Assembly (NCBI GenBank): GCA_910583605.1
Contig: CAJTXN010000001.1
Location: 62,001-126,000 of the forward strand
Origin: an uncultured Lachnospiraceae bacterium
GTDB taxonomy: Bacteria; Bacillota; Clostridia; Lachnospirales; Lachnospiraceae
Length of the DNA: 64,000 nt
Direction of reading: 5' to 3'
In this document: piece after piece, positions 60,226 through 64,000 of the stretch
Position numbering within the stretch: the first letter of the stretch is position 1
Layout: each line of letters starts with the position of its first letter
Notes under the pieces: generated by a model
What the model saw: the letters and a program-made list of their open reading frames with translations, nothing else
Database searches by the model: none
What the model was told of the DNA's origin: nothing
Translations under genes and position numbers: made by a program

Positions 60226-61509
60226 TTTATCATCAATGATAAGTCCCATCTGATATTCGTTCGGAATATACCGTTTATATTTTTCCATAGCCGTCATACG
60301 ATAAATAGCATCTGCCCGCATGGAAAGATTTAATATATGTTTCCCCAATTCGTCCAGTTGTGAAACGGAAGAGGAAAGTTTTGTAATTACAGGAGTCCCG
60401 GTTTTCTTAATGGATTTAAGAAGGCCGGCTCCTTTTTTGTTAAATCCCAGAACACGGATATAGGGAAACTTATCTTCCAATTCTACCTGCCGGGCCTCCT
60501 GCTGTTTAAACTGAAGGAGCAGTTGGAACAACGTGCGTCGGATATAAGCGGATGTAATACTTTTGGAGTTCAGTGTATTAACAAATGATGAAATATCCAC
60601 AAAAGAATCTAACTGATTAAATATCCGATTCATTATGGCGTCAGACACATCGAAATATTGTTTCACCTCTGTGCGATGGTTAAAATAAAGTTCATTCAGC
60701 CGATAGCCTATGCTGCCGGTGAAATCATTTTCCACAATGGGAAAAAACTGCTGATATCCCCTGGATAAAATCTCACGGGTATTTTTCGGGATATAATCAC
60801 AATATGTACTATCTGAGTTTAGTATCATTTCCCGTATGGCAGTAGCACCGGCAAACTTTCCGTATTCATTCTCGCAAGTATCCATAGAATGATAACCCAT
60901 ATCAATTCTCTTTACCGGAATGGGGCAGATGGAACTTTTTATTTTTTTTAAGGCTGCAAGATATTCAATGGCTAAAATATTATTTGGAGAACGCAGACAA
61001 TGGGATAATTCCTGTTCGGATAGTGAGATATTCCATTCTGCATCCTGAACGGAACGGATATACTCTATAAGAGCCAATTCCTTTGCATGACTGAATGCCT
61101 GTCCGGATTGAAGCTGTTTTTTTAAAATCCTTTGGTAAAGCGGAGGTTCATTCAGAGAGATATCAGCTAAAGTTTTTAGCAGTGGCAGGGTATCGGTTTC
61201 GCATCCGAAGCACAGATAATCCACACAGCCTAAGCTGTTTAATATGGAAATGGCACCGTAGGCAAATACAGAGGCTTTTGCCATGGAATAGCAGAACGGC
61301 AGTTCAATGACTAAGTCCGCACCATTTAATAATGCTGTTTTTGTTCGTGTAAATTTATCCAGAAAAGCGGGTCCGCCCCGCTGAACATAATTTCCACTCA
61401 TAATAACAATAATTTGCCGGGCATCCGTTATTTTTTTTGCCTGATTCAGCAGATATTTATGTCCATTGTGAAACGGATTAAATTCTGCAATGACTGCTGC
61501 TGTTTTCAT
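60202..61509 (-). CDS. tmcAL: tRNA(Met) cytidine acetate ligase
   Basis: TmcAL (YlbM) activates acetate with ATP and forms N4-acetylcytidine at the wobble position of elongator tRNA-Met. The 435-residue product opens with MKTAAVIAEFNPFHNGHKYLLNQAK, with the nucleotidyltransferase motif H14-N-G-H17, and continues with VIMSGNYVQRGGPAFLDKFTRTKTALLNGADLVIELP. The ATG at 61509 is chosen because GGAGGAT (61519-61513) precedes it. In Bacillus the gene lies between ylbJ and ylbN/rpmF; here it is next to pta-ackA, which make acetate and acetyl phosphate. Confidence 0.92.
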   Translation of the reverse strand: MKTAAVIAEFNPFHNGHKYLLNQAKKITDARQIIVIMSGNYVQRGGPAFLDKFTRTKTALLNGADLVIELPFCYSMAKASVFAYGAISILNSLGCVDYLCFGCETDTLPLLKTLADISLNEPPLYQRILKKQLQSGQAFSHAKELALIEYIRSVQDAEWNISLSEQELSHCLRSPNNILAIEYLAALKKIKSSICPIPVKRIDMGYHSMDTCENEYGKFAGATAIREMILNSDSTYCDYIPKNTREILSRGYQQFFPIVENDFTGSIGYRLNELYFNHRTEVKQYFDVSDAIMNRIFNQLDSFVDISSFVNTLNSKSITSAYIRRTLFQLLLQFKQQEARQVELEDKFPYIRVLGFNKKGAGLLKSIKKTGTPVITKLSSSVSQLDELGKHILNLSMRADAIYRMTAMEKYKRYIPNEYQMGLIIDDKMTTEIIQ

Positions 61510-61539
61510 AAAATCCTCCATATTGAAATAATCAGGTTC

Positions 61540-61568
61540 ATTATAGCATTTTGTTAAAAATTTATCAA
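61540..61568 (-). promoter_or_regulatory. Promoter of tmcAL
   Basis: Minus-strand TTGATA (61568-61563), 17 nt, consensus TATAAT (61545-61540). Confidence 0.75.
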
Positions 61569-61574
61569 TAAAAT

Positions 61575-61590
61575 GTACTAAATTTAGTAC
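61575..61590. promoter_or_regulatory. 16-bp perfect palindrome between tmcAL and pta promoters
   Basis: GTACTAAATTTAGTAC is a perfect palindrome lying between the two divergent promoters. TTGTATACAA (61613-61622) at the pta -35 box is a second palindrome. Confidence 0.5.
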
Positions 61591-61612
61591 GTCCCAAATC
61601 TTTATTATACGC

Positions 61613-61641
61613 TTGTATACAATAGACAAACATTGTATAAT
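61613..61641 (+). promoter_or_regulatory. Promoter of pta-ackA
   Basis: TTGTAT (61613-61618), 17 nt, consensus TATAAT (61636-61641). Confidence 0.75.
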
Positions 61642-61695
61642 TCTATTAGTATATGAAACATGCACAAAACCATACGTTGAAAGGAGTCAGGAATT

Positions 61696-62700
61696 ATGGG
61701 ATTTATTGACAGTATAAAGGAAAGGGCGAAAAGTGATATTAAAACGATTGTACTTCCTGAGTCGATGGACAGAAGAACCTTTGAAGCAGCGGAAGTGGTA
61801 TTAAAAGAAGGAATTGCTAATCTGATCATTCTGGGAACGGAAGAGGTAATTGCAGAGAACAGTAAAGGACTGGATATTTCAGGTGCACAGATTATCAATC
61901 CATACACCTATAAAAAAACACTGGATTATATAGATGTTTTTTATGAACTGAGAAAAGCAAAGGGGCTGACACCACAGCAGGCAAAGGATACCCTGATGAA
62001 TGATTATATGTACTATGCATGTATGATGGTTAAGTTTGGAGATGCAGATGGTGTTGTATCCGGTGCGTGTCATTCCACAGCATCCACTTTGAAACCATCC
62101 CTGCAGATTATCAAGTCAAAACCGGGAACGAAACTGGTATCCGGATTTTTTGTAGTGGTGGTACCGGATTGTGATATGGGAGCAGACGGAACCTTTGTAT
62201 TTGCAGATGCCGGTCTGAATCAGAATCCGAATTCGGAAGAACTGGCAGCCATCACGGAGTCTTCTGCCAAGTCCTTCCAAATGCTGGTTGGAGAAAAGCC
62301 GATTTGTGCATTACTTTCCCATTCTACCAAGGGAAGTGCCAAACATCCGGATGTAACAAAAGTAGTAGATGCCGTAGAAATACTTAAGAGAGATTATCCG
62401 CATATTACGGCAGACGGAGAATTGCAGTTAGATGCCGCCATTGTCCCGGAAATAGCCAAATCCAAGGCTCCGGGCAGCAAGGTTGCGGGAAATGCCAATG
62501 TTCTGATCTTCCCGGATCTGGATGCAGGAAATATCGGGTATAAACTGGTACAGCGGCTGGGAAAAGCAGAGGCTTACGGACCACTGACACAGGGAATGGC
62601 TAAACCGATTAATGACTTATCCAGGGGCTGCAGTTCCTCCGATATTGTAGGCGTAATTGCCATTACTGCGGTACAGGCCCAGAACAGGCATATTATGTAA
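61696..62700 (+). CDS. pta: Phosphate acetyltransferase
   Basis: This enzyme converts acetyl-CoA and phosphate to acetyl phosphate and CoA. The 334-residue short form lacks the N-terminal DRTGG domains of enterobacterial Pta. Signatures are TIVLPESMDRRTFEAAEVVLKEG, DGVVSGACHSTASTLKPSLQIIKS, ADAGLNQNPNSEELAAI and LSHSTKGSAKHPDVTKV, then GPLTQGMAKPINDLSRGCSSSDI. AAAGGAG precedes the ATG. ackA follows 34 nt downstream; together they form ATP from acetyl-CoA produced by PFOR. Confidence 0.96.
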   Translation: MGFIDSIKERAKSDIKTIVLPESMDRRTFEAAEVVLKEGIANLIILGTEEVIAENSKGLDISGAQIINPYTYKKTLDYIDVFYELRKAKGLTPQQAKDTLMNDYMYYACMMVKFGDADGVVSGACHSTASTLKPSLQIIKSKPGTKLVSGFFVVVVPDCDMGADGTFVFADAGLNQNPNSEELAAITESSAKSFQMLVGEKPICALLSHSTKGSAKHPDVTKVVDAVEILKRDYPHITADGELQLDAAIVPEIAKSKAPGSKVAGNANVLIFPDLDAGNIGYKLVQRLGKAEAYGPLTQGMAKPINDLSRGCSSSDIVGVIAITAVQAQNRHIM

Positions 62701-62734
62701 CATAACTTAAGTAAGAAAGAAGGAATATAAGGTT

Positions 62735-63925
62735 ATGAATATTTTAGTTATAAATTGCGGCAGTTCTTCACTGAAATTCCAGCTCATAGATTCCGAATCA
62801 GAAGAAGTACTGGCAAAAGGATTGTGTGAAAGAATCGGTCTGGAGGGTGCCAGAATGGTTTATCAGCCAAAGGAAGGAGAAAAGCAGATAACAAATGCGG
62901 AAATGGAAAATCATAAGACCGCCATTGAGCTGGTGTTATCTTCTCTTGTAAATCCTGAGACCGGAGTAATCCGTGACCTGAGTGATGTGGGTGCCGTCGG
63001 TCACAGAATCGTTCATGGCGGAGAAAAGTTTGCCGGTTCTGTAAGGATTACGGAGGAAGTACTTCAGGCGATTGAAGAGTGCAATGATCTGGCGCCTCTG
63101 CATAATCCGGCAAATCTGATCGGTATCCGGGCATGTAAAGAAATTATGAGGGATGTGCCGATGGTTGCGGTTTTTGATACGGCTTTTCATCAGACCATGC
63201 CGGCAAAGGCATATTTATACGGACTTCCTTATGAATATTATACCGGATATAAAGTAAGACGGTATGGCTTCCATGGAACCTCTCATAATTATGTTTCACA
63301 CAAAGCGGCAGAACTTTTGGGCCGGGCATATGAAGAAACGAAAACCATTGTATGTCATCTCGGAAACGGCGCCAGTATCTGTGCGGTACGAAACGGAGCC
63401 TCTGTGGATACCAGTATGGGACTTACCCCGTTGGAAGGTCTTATCATGGGAACCCGTTCCGGAAGCATTGATCCGGCTATTATTGAATTTATCTGTAAAA
63501 AAGAAAACTTATCTGTGGATGAGGTAATGAATATTTTAAATAAAAAATCCGGTGTACAGGGACTTTCCGGTATTGGAAGCGATTTCCGGGATATCATTGA
63601 GGAAATGAACAGAGGAAATGAAATGGCAAAGCTTACCATGGAAGTCTATTGTTATAATGTTGCAAAATACATTGGTGCATATACGGCAGCCATGAACGGG
63701 GTGGATGTGATAGCATTTACTGCTGGAGTTGGTGAGAATAATCCTTTAATACGCAGAAAAGTATGCGAATATTTCGGATATCTGGGAATTGAAATCGATG
63801 ATGTAAAAAATGAGAAACGGGGAGAGGATCTGGTGATTTCCACTCCGCAGTCGAATGTGAAGGTTATGGTAATTGCAACAGACGAAGAATTAAAAATTGC
63901 CAGAGAAACATTGGCAAATATATAA
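62735..63925 (+). CDS. ackA: Acetate kinase
   Basis: This enzyme makes acetate and ATP from acetyl phosphate and ADP. The 396 residues belong to the ASKHA fold. Signatures are the N-terminal LVINCGSSSLKFQLID, VGHRIVHGGEKF, FDTAFHQTMPAKAYLYGLP, the RRYGFHGTSHNYVSHKAAELLG segment, CHLGNGASICAV and FTAGVGENNPLIR. AAAGAAGGAA precedes the ATG. It is complete, with 75 nt left to the window edge. Confidence 0.97.
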   Translation: MNILVINCGSSSLKFQLIDSESEEVLAKGLCERIGLEGARMVYQPKEGEKQITNAEMENHKTAIELVLSSLVNPETGVIRDLSDVGAVGHRIVHGGEKFAGSVRITEEVLQAIEECNDLAPLHNPANLIGIRACKEIMRDVPMVAVFDTAFHQTMPAKAYLYGLPYEYYTGYKVRRYGFHGTSHNYVSHKAAELLGRAYEETKTIVCHLGNGASICAVRNGASVDTSMGLTPLEGLIMGTRSGSIDPAIIEFICKKENLSVDEVMNILNKKSGVQGLSGIGSDFRDIIEEMNRGNEMAKLTMEVYCYNVAKYIGAYTAAMNGVDVIAFTAGVGENNPLIRRKVCEYFGYLGIEIDDVKNEKRGEDLVISTPQSNVKVMVIATDEELKIARETLANI

Positions 63926-63965
63926 GAATTGGATGTATGGGAATAAAATCTTATAAAAAAATATG

Positions 63966-63994
63966 TTGACAAAAAATGTGCCTATGGTTATAAT
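63966..63994 (+). promoter_or_regulatory. Promoter at the right edge, for a gene beyond the window
   Basis: Consensus TTGACA (63966-63971), 17 nt, consensus TATAAT (63989-63994). By comparison with Bacillus and Clostridia, the gene outside may be ylbN (DUF177)/rpmF. Confidence 0.75.
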
Positions 63995-64000
63995 AGTCAA

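Overview
The window looks like a chromosomal segment of an anaerobic, endospore-forming Clostridia, most likely Lachnospiraceae. The DNA is AT-rich and the ribosome binding sites are strong (AAGGAGG type). It carries spoIIM and a ylbJ-like gene, pyruvate:ferredoxin oxidoreductase, pta-ackA acetate formation, a Na+-pumping decarboxylase cluster, FeoAAB iron uptake and a DUF3793 protein. The species cannot be read from the sequence. There is no rRNA, tRNA, CRISPR array or intact insertion sequence. Almost all genes are on the + strand and are separated by well-formed promoters and rho-independent terminators.

Layout. 1-5.2 kb: rny (RNase Y), a PLP aminotransferase, proC, a Nudix hydrolase and spoIIM. 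5.3-16 kb: xerD, deoB, pdp, an LtaS-like enzyme, dacF and scpA-scpB. This resembles the Bacillus xerD-drm-dacF neighbourhood, but is interrupted by two minus-strand genes (DAHP synthase and a NADAR protein). 16-20 kb: a maltodextrin-type ABC importer (binding protein plus two permeases, no ATPase) with a long structured leader. 20-28.6 kb: an AEC permease, a NYN-domain nuclease, then an iron block: DUF3793, feoA, feoA, feoB, a Cys-rich Fur-like regulator, a 26-residue membrane microprotein, DUF6110 and a non-CPx P1B-type ATPase. 28.7-38.8 kb: DUF3787 plus PFOR, a cell-wall protein with acidic repeats, a DUF4261/DUF4299/ankyrin-relic group, and two small heat-shock proteins behind a CIRCE-like operator. 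38.9-46.7 kb: a second D,D-carboxypeptidase, a five-gene biotin-dependent carboxyltransferase/Na+ pump cluster and an RpiR-type regulator.

46.7-47.2 kb: a gene-free stretch holding a 333-nt, nearly palindromic element with a perfect 25-bp inverted core and two internal hairpins. This is the strongest unexplained signal in the window. 47.2-53.7 kb: a BaiN/HI0933-type flavoprotein, cmk, ispH, an S1-domain protein, cheR, rsmD, coaD and a coiled-coil protein. 53.8-64 kb: ylbJ-like (-), asnB, a YycJ-like metallo-beta-lactamase fold protein, an ACT protein with its DUF711 partner, a decayed TnpV relic, tmcAL (-), pta and ackA, and a promoter at the right edge. The rsmD-coaD-ylbJ-(insertion)-tmcAL order matches Bacillus ylbH-coaD-ylbJ-ylbM, so ylbN/rpmF probably lies just beyond the window.

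How the genes fit together: PFOR, Pta and AckA form the pyruvate-to-acetate ATP route. The carboxyltransferases and OadB couple decarboxylation to Na+ export. The ABC importer supplies sugar, and the Feo/P-type ATPase block handles ferrous iron needed by the Fe-S enzymes (PFOR, IspH). The small dyads noted near feoA/feoB, the P-type ATPase operon, hsp20 and pta are candidate operators.
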